Positions 9,079 through 16,929 of a stretch of DNA of 64,000 bases are shown here, in pieces. A program made the translations under genes and the position numbers. Below the pieces are notes generated by a model. The model was given only the letters and a program-made list of their open reading frames with translations, was not told the origin of the DNA and searched no databases. Origin of the DNA: JAVKDP01 sp040222185 (GTDB lineage: Bacteria > Bacteroidota > Rhodothermia > Balneolales > Balneolaceae); the NCBI GenBank assembly GCA_040222185.1, contig JAVKDP010000034.1, forward strand, positions 1 through 64,000. The letters are read 5' to 3'. The number at the start of each line of letters is the position of its first letter. Position 1 is the stretch's first letter.

Positions 9079-9814
9079 CATTAGAAATTGGCAATGCGAT
9101 ATGCAGATGGTCAGCTGTGCCGACATGGCGGATTGTTTGAAAGCCCATTGCCTGGAGTGCCAGTTCTAAGGATTTATTTCGGAATTGGGAATGGCCGATC
9201 GTTCTCAGGTCTATAGCATGTACAAACCCGCTTTCCTGCGGATAGTGAAGAGAGCTTTGCCGGGGAGTTAATCCCATTGCAGTATAATCTTCAGGGGTAC
9301 GCTTTATATCTGTAATTACAAGGCTGTTTTGGGCCAAAGAAGTGGTGGCCACAGCAACTCTTAGTATGGGATGAAGAGACCTGTAAACCTCTCTGACCGA
9401 CTCTGTTTTAGCATTTACACTGGAAAGATATAGTAAGCCGTAGATACAGAACCCTGCAACTAGAGTACTTACACCTCCGAAGCCAAGCTGGAAGAGGCGC
9501 TTTTTACTTTTCACTTTTCGAAAGAGGAAAAGAATGTAAATAATAAGAAGTGAAATCGAAGCCCCGATACCTCCAAGGAGGGCGGCCCAGCCATTCCAAT
9601 CTTTCGCAAGATTAAGAAATACAGCGGTACGGATAAGCACAAAGAAAGGGACAATTCCGAGGCCAATAACTACAAGGGTACCGAACAAAAACTTAAAAAC
9701 CTTTCTTCGAAAAGAAGTTTTCTTAACCTTTTCCTCTTCAATAGTTTCATTGAACCTAAAGTCCTGAGAGGGATTTAGTAGCCAATCTATATCTTTTTGT
9801 GAGATTTTCTCCAT
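9074..9814 (-). CDS. Membrane protein with a C-terminal M15-like domain
   Basis: The 246-residue protein has three hydrophobic segments (about 42-66, 75-98, 109-130) and a C-terminal domain of about 115 residues. That domain contains LHYPQESGFVHAIDL (H190, H199, D202) and ends in ADHLHIALP (H236, H238). The spacing recalls the zinc ligands of M15-type peptidases, in which H...D and a C-terminal HxH/HxE bind zinc on peptidoglycan. The match is partial, because there is a 5-residue insertion in the first motif. I infer a membrane-tethered cell-wall enzyme or degenerate relative. It lies 57 bases after the 132-residue membrane gene. Confidence 0.6.
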   Translation of the reverse strand: MEKISQKDIDWLLNPSQDFRFNETIEEEKVKKTSFRRKVFKFLFGTLVVIGLGIVPFFVLIRTAVFLNLAKDWNGWAALLGGIGASISLLIIYILFLFRKVKSKKRLFQLGFGGVSTLVAGFCIYGLLYLSSVNAKTESVREVYRSLHPILRVAVATTSLAQNSLVITDIKRTPEDYTAMGLTPRQSSLHYPQESGFVHAIDLRTIGHSQFRNKSLELALQAMGFQTIRHVGTADHLHIALPISNE

Positions 9815-9871
9815 GATGAGCTTACACGATGCATAAGCTCTCAGGTTTCGAGGCAGTACTCTTTTAACAGA

Positions 9872-10270
9872 TCATAAATGGCGGCTGGTTCGGCGAATCA
9901 GAAACGGAAAACTTTGGAGTACCACAATCAGGATAAAAACCATAGGAATAGCATGGTAGGGGTTGGAAGAGATCACTTCACCAAGTTCAACCAGGTTGTA
10001 ACTGAATAAAAGTCCGGAACAAAGAATGGCAAAGGCATGTGCCAAACTAACTCTCATCCACAATAACGCAGATGCTATCAGGCTGGTAGTACCCGTGATA
10101 AAACCAGCGGAAACTTTAAAAACCGGGATTTCGCCATTATAAAACTCGAAAATGCCCTGATCCCATATCTCGAGGTTCAATCTCCATACGTTAACAGTTA
10201 TTATATAAATGCCTGTCAATGCTAAAAATATCTGGAGGAAAAGCTGAATTTGTCGATCTTTTGTGTTCAT
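9872..10270 (-). CDS. Small four-TM membrane protein of unknown function
   Basis: The 132-residue product has four hydrophobic segments (about 9-25, 46-66, 70-92, 103-124), a short charged N-terminus and an RRTSRHL tail that should face the cytoplasm. I do not recognise the family. It is the first gene of a minus-strand pair with the membrane-anchored M15-like protein. It diverges from the dipeptidase gene, with about 160 bp between the two starts. Confidence 0.6.
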   Translation of the reverse strand: MNTKDRQIQLFLQIFLALTGIYIITVNVWRLNLEIWDQGIFEFYNGEIPVFKVSAGFITGTTSLIASALLWMRVSLAHAFAILCSGLLFSYNLVELGEVISSNPYHAIPMVFILIVVLQSFPFLIRRTSRHL

Positions 10271-10429
10271 TAATTGGATGGTCTACATTCTTTCTAATTC
10301 TTATGTGAATGCTTATACCTTTTTTGTGCTTTTTGTTCCTGCTAACTTGATGTAGCATATATCATTTTACTTTTCTTTCGGTTAGCGGGTTTTATATTTA
10401 ACCCAGATTTATAATTAACTAACTACGAT

Positions 10430-11731
10430 ATGAAAGCTTTATCTCTTCTTTTGCTTGTTTCTTTTTCTTTGATGACGGGCTGTAATTCAGATCCAAAAGT
10501 AAGTCCGGAAATTCTGGTGAAAGCTCAACAGATACATGATGATGTAATCACGCTGGATACACATGTAGACATTAACCCTGCGAACTTTACTATAGAAAAA
10601 AACTACACCATGAACCTGGAAACTCAGGTTGACCTTCCCAAACTCGAAGCAGGTGGGCTGGATGCAATATTTCTTATCGTATTTACCAGACAAGCAGAAC
10701 TGGACCAGGAGGGTTTTGATGCGGCATATGAAAATGCACTTTCAAGGTTCGATGCTATTCATCGACTAACAAAAGAGATTGCTCCCGATCGTATTGAGTT
10801 AGCTCTTAATTCTGATGATGTTCGGAGAATTCATGCTTCAGGAAAAAAAGTCGCTTTAATTGGAGTAGAAAATGCATATCCCCTTGGAATGGAAATTAGC
10901 AGGGTAAAAGAGTTTCATGATCGTGGTGCACGATATATGTCCCTATCTCATAACGGCCATAGTCAACTAAGCGATTCTAACACAGGAGAAAGAGATGATA
11001 CCTGGTTACATAATGGAGTAAGTGATTTTGGGAAGGAAGTGATCAAAGAAATGAACAAATGGGGAATCATGATCGATCTTTCTCACCCTTCTAAAGCAGC
11101 AAATATGCAAACCATGGCTCTTTCCAGGGCCCCGGTTATTGCTTCACATTCTTCTGCAAGAACGTTAGACCCAACAGTAAGCAGAAACCTGGACGATGAG
11201 GAATTAATGGCGTTGAAAAGAAACGGCGGTGTAGTTCAGACGGTAGCCTTTCGTAGCTATGTAAACTCAGAAAAGCATACAGCGTATCGAGAAGCCACTT
11301 CAAAAATAGAGGAAGAAGTTGCCGCAGAGATGAACTTCGAGATTGTTTCCAGGGATTCTACCCGAAGAATGAGCCCGGAGGCGAGAAGTGAATATTTAGT
11401 GGCATACCGAAAAGTACTGGACGCTGCGAAGCCCAGGATTGATAAAGAAGTATCACAAACAGCACCACCTGTTAATGTAGAGGACTTTGCAGACCATATC
11501 GATTATTTGGTTAACCTGATCGGAATCGAGCATGTTGGCATAAGCTCAGACTTTGATGGTGGGGGCGGTGTTGACGGCTGGATGGATGCTTCTGAAACAT
11601 TAAGTGTTACTATTGAGCTTGTTAAAAGAGGATATACGGAAGAACAAATCGAGATGATTTGGAGTGGAAATTTACTTCGCGTAATGGATGAAGTTCAGCA
11701 AATTGCAGCCCAAATCCAGGCTGAGGGGTAA
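10430..11731 (+). CDS. Membrane dipeptidase lipoprotein (peptidase family M19)
   Basis: The 433-residue protein begins with a lipoprotein signal (LLLVSFSLMTGCNSD, lipobox cysteine at residue 18). The M19/renal-dipeptidase pattern follows: DTHVDIN (metal-binding HxD), GVENAYPLG (bridging glutamate), SLSHNGHSQL, IDLSHPSK with RAPVIASHSSAR (histidine ligands), and GISSDFDGGGGVDGW near the C-terminus. These enzymes hydrolyse dipeptides, including those with D-residues, with a binuclear zinc centre. It should be attached to a membrane facing the periplasm. It is probably monocistronic, as dinB has its own promoter-like sequence. Confidence 0.9.
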   Translation: MKALSLLLLVSFSLMTGCNSDPKVSPEILVKAQQIHDDVITLDTHVDINPANFTIEKNYTMNLETQVDLPKLEAGGLDAIFLIVFTRQAELDQEGFDAAYENALSRFDAIHRLTKEIAPDRIELALNSDDVRRIHASGKKVALIGVENAYPLGMEISRVKEFHDRGARYMSLSHNGHSQLSDSNTGERDDTWLHNGVSDFGKEVIKEMNKWGIMIDLSHPSKAANMQTMALSRAPVIASHSSARTLDPTVSRNLDDEELMALKRNGGVVQTVAFRSYVNSEKHTAYREATSKIEEEVAAEMNFEIVSRDSTRRMSPEARSEYLVAYRKVLDAAKPRIDKEVSQTAPPVNVEDFADHIDYLVNLIGIEHVGISSDFDGGGGVDGWMDASETLSVTIELVKRGYTEEQIEMIWSGNLLRVMDEVQQIAAQIQAEG

Positions 11732-11784
11732 GTACTTAAAGTCTCGGTTTAATCTTCCTGAAATAGATTCTTTGGTTCATTCTT

Positions 11785-11804
11785 ACATAATTTATATGTA
11801 TAAT
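11785..11804 (+). promoter_or_regulatory. dinB promoter with inverted repeat
   Basis: A perfect TATAAT (11799-11804) ends 7 bases before the dinB ATG. If used, transcription would begin at or next to the start codon, giving a leaderless mRNA. An ACATA-N5-TATGT inverted repeat (11785-11799) abuts the -10 box and could bind a damage-responsive repressor. Both readings are inferred from position and symmetry. Confidence 0.4.
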
Positions 11805-11811
11805 ATATGTT

Positions 11812-12900
11812 ATGATTGGGGAAGAATATATTCGGAAAATCATTCATGTAGATATGGATGCCTTTTTTGCCGCTGTCGAGCAAAGGGATAATCCTGAGTT
11901 AAGAGGTAAGGCTGTTATCATTGGGGGCTCACCAAATGGGCGGGGAGTTGTATCAACAGCGAGTTATGAGGCCCGTAAATTCGGAGTACATTCAGCAATG
12001 CCATGTTCACAGGCAGCGCGGCTATGTCCTCATGGTATTTTTGTTAAGGCAAACTTTGAAGCCTATAAACTAGCGTCCAACCAAATTAGAGAAATATTCT
12101 TTGAATACACCGACCTTGTAGAGCCCCTTTCACTGGATGAAGCATACCTGGATGTCACAGAAAACCATAAGAACAACCCTTCCGCTACTCTTATAGCAAA
12201 AGAAATTCTGCAAAAAATCACTGATGTGACCCAATTAACTGCTTCTGCTGGGGTAGCACACAACAAATTCCTTGCAAAAGTTGCCTCCGATTATAACAAG
12301 CCAAACGGGCTAACATTAGTACCACCAGAAAAGGCGGTAGCCTTTTTAGAGGAGCTGGATATCAAGAAGTTTTTTGGAGTTGGCAAGGCAACTCAGAAGA
12401 AAATGCATGCTCTTGGAATTAAAAATGGTGGAGACCTGAAGAAGTGGACAGAAATTGACCTGGTTAAGGCATTCGGAAAATCGGGACGCCATTACTACAA
12501 AATTGTTCGTGGCATTGATAAAAGAGAAGTGAAATCTCATCGTATCCGAAAATCATATGGGAAGGAGCGAACCTTTTCAGAAGATATGGGGGACCTGGAT
12601 TGGGTAAATAATTTCCTTATGGAGTTGTCTGAATCGATTTCTGAAGGAATGCAGAAAATTAACGCCGCCGGAAAAACGATTACCCTAAAAGTGCGCTATA
12701 AGAATTTCGATACTATAACCAGGAGCCAGTCCTTAACCCATCATACCAATAAAGCAGAAGAAATTTCTACGATAGCCCGCCAACTGCTTGAGCAAACTGA
12801 CGCAGGAAATCGCGAAGTGAGATTATTGGGAATATCCTTATCGAATTTAAACTTGTCAGAGAATGAGTATTTCGAGCAATTGGAGCTTGGGATTGCCTGA
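11812..12900 (+). CDS. dinB: DNA polymerase IV (Y family)
   Basis: The 362-residue translesion polymerase. Catalytic motifs are intact: HVDMDAFFAAVEQ (the first acidic residues and steric gate region) and SLDEAYLDVT (the second acidic pair). The SAGVAHNKFLAKVAS palm/finger motif, the FGVGKATQKKM helix-hairpin-helix and a little-finger domain (about 235-350) follow. No beta-clamp tail of obvious consensus is seen at the C-terminus. The ATG at 11812 adds a few residues relative to E. coli DinB and is the only good start. Confidence 0.95.
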   Translation: MIGEEYIRKIIHVDMDAFFAAVEQRDNPELRGKAVIIGGSPNGRGVVSTASYEARKFGVHSAMPCSQAARLCPHGIFVKANFEAYKLASNQIREIFFEYTDLVEPLSLDEAYLDVTENHKNNPSATLIAKEILQKITDVTQLTASAGVAHNKFLAKVASDYNKPNGLTLVPPEKAVAFLEELDIKKFFGVGKATQKKMHALGIKNGGDLKKWTEIDLVKAFGKSGRHYYKIVRGIDKREVKSHRIRKSYGKERTFSEDMGDLDWVNNFLMELSESISEGMQKINAAGKTITLKVRYKNFDTITRSQSLTHHTNKAEEISTIARQLLEQTDAGNREVRLLGISLSNLNLSENEYFEQLELGIA

Positions 12901-12939
12901 AATAGTATGGTTAGGTTCTTACGAAAGAGTTTAAGCACT

Positions 12940-13079
12940 AAATTTTTGACCTCCCCCAACCCCTCCTATTAAAGGAGGGGAGTTTGAGCCAGGTAGAGTT
13001 ACATAACTGCCGGTAGATATAAAAACTCTAAAACGAGTACTCCTCCTTAGTAAGGAGGAGACAGAGAAGGTCAAAAATT
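12940..13079. repeat. Hairpin-rich palindromic element (MITE-like)
   Basis: The 298-bp gap between dinB and the sigma-factor gene holds a symmetrical element. Its outer arms are AAATTTTTGACCT (12940-12952) and AGGTCAAAAATT (13068-13079). Inside are two hairpins: CCCCTCCT-5-AGGAGGGG (12960-12980) and CTCCTCCTTA-1-TAAGGAGGAG (13040-13060). No coding frame is evident. The terminal inverted repeats with nested stems suggest a non-autonomous mobile element or repeat family. The other parts of the gap hold nothing I recognise apart from the sigma-gene leader. Confidence 0.65.
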
Positions 13080-13198
13080 GACGGCAGCATTAAGGTTCAA
13101 CCTATCAATACCTCAACTTTCTCCCCACAAATAATCTTTGTTAAAACTAAATTGTAGTTAAGCTCGTCTTACAGCCGAAACTAATTTTTGGAGCTTAA

Positions 13199-13783
13199 TT
13201 GCAAAACGATAACATGGAAGACGCACGATTAGTACAAGACTTTTTGGGTGGCAACCATCAGGCCTTTAACCAGCTTGTTGGGCGCTGGCAAGACAGGATA
13301 CATCACTTCGCATACAGATATTTTGCAAGTAGTGATGATGCAGCTGAGATCACACAAAAGACTTTTATTAAAGCGTACCAAAAGCTGAACACGTTAGATG
13401 ATGTTCAAAAATTTGGATCCTGGTTATATCGTATCGCAAACAATCTCTGCCTTGATGAATTAAAAAGAGCAGGAAGAAAACGATCTACCTCTTTAGAGGT
13501 TTTGAAAGTGGCTCCTCAAACCCAGCTTGAGACCCCGGCAGATGGCGGGCTAATAAGAAGTGAAGCACTAGTGCTATTGCACAAAGCCTTACTCCAACTA
13601 CCTAATGAACAGAGAATGGTAGTAATTATGAAAGAATATGAAGGGTTAACCTTCAAAGAAATAGCAGAAATTTTAGATGAATCAGAGAATACGATAAAGT
13701 CTCGATTATACTATGGCCTGAGGGCTTTAAAGAAGACGTTCGATTCCTGGAATATTAAAAAAGAGGTGTTTAGTTATGACTAA
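13199..13783 (+). CDS. ECF-type RNA polymerase sigma factor
   Basis: The 194-residue sigma-70 family protein has region 2 (residues ~15-85, with FRYFASSDDAAEITQKTFIKAYQ-like helices and LDELKRAGRKR) and region 4 (~125-180, KEYEGLTFKEIAEILDESENTIKSRL). The start is ambiguous. TTG at 13199 has GGAG six bases upstream, whereas ATG at 13214 gives the usual MEDARLVQ opening. It overlaps the next gene by 8 bp, so translation is coupled with a membrane anti-sigma factor, the usual arrangement for extracytoplasmic-function control. Confidence 0.9.
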   Translation: MQNDNMEDARLVQDFLGGNHQAFNQLVGRWQDRIHHFAYRYFASSDDAAEITQKTFIKAYQKLNTLDDVQKFGSWLYRIANNLCLDELKRAGRKRSTSLEVLKVAPQTQLETPADGGLIRSEALVLLHKALLQLPNEQRMVVIMKEYEGLTFKEIAEILDESENTIKSRLYYGLRALKKTFDSWNIKKEVFSYD

Positions 13784-14459
13784 AGACGAAGCCAGAATTC
13801 TTTTCATGGATTATATCTATGGAGAGCTCAACGACACAGAAAAACAAGAATTAGAACTTTTTGTAAACCAGCATGAAGACCTTAAGCTAGAGTTGGAAGA
13901 ACTATCTGATACCCGCTCTCTTCTTCAGCACCTACCGGTTCAAAGTCCGGCAGAGCAGTTGGTTATGATGGAGCCCGAAAAGAAAAGCACAAGTACCTCC
14001 GAGCCTTGGTGGAAGGGTCTGGCAGCTTTTTTAAGCCCACAATCGGGGTTTGGAAGAACAGGTTTTGCGATGGCCACCTTTGTATTTCTCTTTTTTGTGA
14101 TGGGAGCCTTCACAAACATGAACATCTCAAATGGCGACAATGGCTTTAGCATCACATTTGGAGAACAGCCGCCCGTTCAAACAGGGTATTCTGCTGCCCA
14201 GGTTGAGATGATTATAAACCAGGTGCAACGCGAAAACGCACAACTTGTAAATGAAATCGTGCTTGCAGCACAAGAGCAGCAAGAGGTTCAATTTCAACAA
14301 ACATTTGCGAGCTTTGCAGATTATTTGAACGATCAGCGAAGCACAGATTTAGAATTAATAAACATCGGGCTTACAAGCCTCGAAGAAACTACATATGACC
14401 GCTTTCGGCAAACCGATCAGGTATTGGGCGAAATCATAGAAACCGTAAGCATTAAATAA
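13776..14459 (+). CDS. Membrane anti-sigma-factor-like protein
   Basis: The 227-residue protein has a cytoplasmic helical N-terminus (about 1-90; MTKDEARILFMDYIYGEL) resembling the sigma-binding domain of anti-sigma factors, but without the HxxxCxxC zinc ligands. One TM segment (about 92-110) and a glutamine-rich, probably coiled-coil extracytoplasmic region (about 140-225) follow. It starts inside the last codons of the sigma gene. I infer that it sequesters that sigma factor at the membrane. The signal that releases it is unknown. Confidence 0.75.
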   Translation: MTKDEARILFMDYIYGELNDTEKQELELFVNQHEDLKLELEELSDTRSLLQHLPVQSPAEQLVMMEPEKKSTSTSEPWWKGLAAFLSPQSGFGRTGFAMATFVFLFFVMGAFTNMNISNGDNGFSITFGEQPPVQTGYSAAQVEMIINQVQRENAQLVNEIVLAAQEQQEVQFQQTFASFADYLNDQRSTDLELINIGLTSLEETTYDRFRQTDQVLGEIIETVSIK

Positions 14460-14474
14460 TAACAGGTAATACAC

Positions 14475-15683
14475 ATGAAATCATTTAGAACATATCTACT
14501 GATCGGGTTGTTGACTATCACTATAGCTCCAGCCACAGCATTTGCACAATCAACATCTATCGATGCAAACAGAATGAATCGCGATATCAGAATAATGGAA
14601 AACATTCTTGGCGAGCTATTCAGAACACAAATATCACCATCAGGATCAAACCAAACCTTTGTGGTTTCCGGGACGGGAACTTTTCATGGGGATAATGTTC
14701 GGGGAACCTACCTTCCGGGCTTTGGAGTAATTTTTAATGTAGGAAATACAGGAATTTGGGGAAGTACATACCGTGTACTATCTGGAAGCGGTGATTCCCA
14801 ATATACATTCTACTATGATGCGGTAGGTAGTGATAAGAAAAAAGAAGAAGTAGACCAGGAGTCAATAACCTCAAGAATACAGTCTTTTCTGCGCGACTAT
14901 GCATCAACCATAGGGCAACTAAAAGACGATGAAAAAGTGATGGTTATTTTTGGGGCGAAAAATAACAACGCATATTCCTATGCCCGCCTGCTTACCGGAA
15001 GAGTTACAACTGCTACAACAACAGTACAGGGGCAAAATGTAGCAGCAGACGATGAAGATGAAAAAGAAGAGATTCCTGTAATCTCAGTTTCAACCAAAGT
15101 CTCAGACCTGAAAGAATTCAGAACAGGAAGAATCAATGCAGATAAATTTGAAGACCGCCTGGCTGTTGCTACTTCAAAAGACAGAGAATATCTCGATCTA
15201 AAAGTGATGGGAAATATCTTTGAGACAGCACTTCGCGACCAAAAAGGAGATGCATACAGACTATCCGGCAATGTTAACTATTTAATGTTGGATAACTTTG
15301 GCGCCTTATTCTCTTTTTCAGTTCGCTATGGAACAAACTCGAGACGCTTCCCAACCACAGTAACAAGTGAGTTCATGAGGGTTACCACTGGTTATGATAA
15401 TGATAAAGAAAAAGAAGAGTACCAGGAGTATCTGAAGACTGTTACCCAGGCCTTTGAAAACCTTAAGACAAATGTTTCCGAGTATATCGTGGATTATGGA
15501 AGAACCTTGAGCTCTGTTAACTCAGATCAATACCTGCTGCTTTCTATAACTCTAAGCGGCCGCCTGGATGAGATACCTGAAAGAGTAGATGTTCAAATCA
15601 AGAAATCGGTACTAGACCAGCTTGACAGAGGCACCATCTCCAGGGATGCAGCATTAAGACAAATCGTGATCAACGAGTACTAG
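14475..15683 (+). CDS. Secreted protein of the sigma/anti-sigma operon, unknown function
   Basis: The 402-residue protein has a signal peptide (1-24, ending PATAFAQ). I do not recognise a family. The N-terminal part has a glycine-rich beta-like stretch (NQTFVVSGTGTFHGDN), a lysine/glutamate-rich linker is present near residues 195-200, and the C-terminus contains repeated charged helices. It begins 15 bases after the anti-sigma gene, so it is probably co-transcribed and may be the periplasmic partner or sensed component. An intrinsic terminator follows. Confidence 0.65.
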   Translation: MKSFRTYLLIGLLTITIAPATAFAQSTSIDANRMNRDIRIMENILGELFRTQISPSGSNQTFVVSGTGTFHGDNVRGTYLPGFGVIFNVGNTGIWGSTYRVLSGSGDSQYTFYYDAVGSDKKKEEVDQESITSRIQSFLRDYASTIGQLKDDEKVMVIFGAKNNNAYSYARLLTGRVTTATTTVQGQNVAADDEDEKEEIPVISVSTKVSDLKEFRTGRINADKFEDRLAVATSKDREYLDLKVMGNIFETALRDQKGDAYRLSGNVNYLMLDNFGALFSFSVRYGTNSRRFPTTVTSEFMRVTTGYDNDKEKEEYQEYLKTVTQAFENLKTNVSEYIVDYGRTLSSVNSDQYLLLSITLSGRLDEIPERVDVQIKKSVLDQLDRGTISRDAALRQIVINEY

Positions 15684-15708
15684 ATTCTTTATTCAAATAT
15701 GATAAGCT

Positions 15709-15745
15709 AAGCCGTATCAAGTTAGCGCTTGATGCGGCTTTTTTG
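15709..15745 (+). terminator. Intrinsic terminator of the sigma-factor operon
   Basis: A 13-bp perfect stem (AAGCCGTATCAAG / CTTGATGCGGCTT, with one tolerated pairing at the centre) and a 6-base loop are followed by a T run. It lies 26 bases after the stop of the 402-residue gene. Confidence 0.85.
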
Positions 15746-15796
15746 TGTTAAAGCAATTCAATTTCAGTATGTTTGTCCTGAAAGTAAAAGCATAAC

Positions 15797-16330
15797 ATGA
15801 AGAAACTAAATCTTGGTTGCGGAACAGATATCCGTGATGGATGGATAAACCTGGATATCGCCGAATTAGAAGGGGTAGATGTTGTTCACGATATAAACGA
15901 ACTACCCCTCCCTTTTGCGGATGAGGAATTTGATCATGTTCTGGCGCAGGATATTCTTGAGCACCTGGAATACATCCCGCTGCTCAAAGATTTACATCGT
16001 GTACTAAAACCGGGTGGCACTATTGAAATCAGGGTTCCTCATTTCACCTCTCGCTATAACTTCATCGACCCTACACACAAGAAGATGTTTTCATTTAAAA
16101 CCTTCAACTTCTTTGTGAAAGGAGCTTCTTATGGCCGCGACTATTACTTCGATTTCCATTTCGGAAAAGTTCGCAGTACCAGGATTACATTCGAAAAAGG
16201 TTTTTATCTGTATAATTACCTTGTTGAACCTCTTGTTAACCTGGCCAACCCAATCAAGACTTTATATGAAGCGACATTCTTGTCGAGGCTCTTTCCTGCA
16301 GGGATGATGATTGTTACACTAGAAAAGTAA
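15797..16330 (+). CDS. Class I SAM-dependent methyltransferase
   Basis: The 177-residue protein has the SAM-binding motif I LNLGCGTDIRDG (about 4-15), an acidic motif II (NLDIAEL), and motif IV/post-I DHVLAQDILEHLEY with LHRVLKPGGTIEIRVPHF. This fits Methyltransf_11/UbiE-like enzymes. The second half (FIDPTHKKMFSFKTFNFF) resembles methyltransferases placed in polysaccharide or lipid gene sets, but no substrate can be assigned. It ends 17 bp inside the convergent aat gene, so the two stop codons overlap. Confidence 0.8.
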   Translation: MKKLNLGCGTDIRDGWINLDIAELEGVDVVHDINELPLPFADEEFDHVLAQDILEHLEYIPLLKDLHRVLKPGGTIEIRVPHFTSRYNFIDPTHKKMFSFKTFNFFVKGASYGRDYYFDFHFGKVRSTRITFEKGFYLYNYLVEPLVNLANPIKTLYEATFLSRLFPAGMMIVTLEK

Positions 16331-16904
16331 AAGAAGCTTCTTTTTCGAGGGCTTTTTGTAGTTGTTCCTGGTATGTGTCAGCATCAATTTCTATACATCC
16401 AAATTGCGAAAGATGATCAGTATAGAACTGAGTGTCCCACAGAGTAAAACCGTTTTCTGATAAAATCTTGTGACAATAATAGAGGGCTACTTTATCGGCT
16501 TCCGGTTCAGTTTTAAACATACTTTCTCCAAAGAAAGCAGATTTTAAACTCACGCCATACAGTCCGCCGACCAGCTCATCTTCAATATAAACTTCAACAC
16601 TGTGGGCATGCCCTGCCTGGTTAAGAACATCGTAGGAATTAAGAATCAGGTCGTTGATCCAGGTTGTATCACGTTGGGAACAGGCTTTGACCACATCCCT
16701 GAAGCGAGAGTTAATTTTGACCATGAACTTACCTTGCCGGATAATACGAAGCACATTTTTTGAGATATGGAAATCATTAATTGGAATAATGCCTCTTTTA
16801 GAAGCTGAATACCAATCTACATCCTCAGAATCACGCGTCTCAGCCATCGGGAAAATTCCCTGGGAATAGGCCGAGAGTAGTGTTTCAGGAGGAATGATTT
16901 TCAT
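16314..16904 (-). CDS. aat: Leucyl/phenylalanyl-tRNA-protein transferase
   Basis: The product (about 196 residues) transfers Leu or Phe from tRNA to N-terminal Arg/Lys of proteins, marking them for Clp degradation. Family motifs are AYSQGIFPM, WYSASKRGIIP, SVEVYIEDELVGGLYGV, FFGESMF and LWDTQFYTDHLSQFGC. I start at the MKIIPPE ATG (16904). An upstream in-frame ATG at 16964 would overlap the metalloprotease gene and add unlike residues. It lies 25 bases downstream of the metalloprotease stop and may be co-transcribed. Confidence 0.92.
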   Translation of the reverse strand: MKIIPPETLLSAYSQGIFPMAETRDSEDVDWYSASKRGIIPINDFHISKNVLRIIRQGKFMVKINSRFRDVVKACSQRDTTWINDLILNSYDVLNQAGHAHSVEVYIEDELVGGLYGVSLKSAFFGESMFKTEPEADKVALYYCHKILSENGFTLWDTQFYTDHLSQFGCIEIDADTYQEQLQKALEKEASFTFLV

Positions 16905-16929
16905 AAACGGAAGCTTGTTAGGTTCCGGT

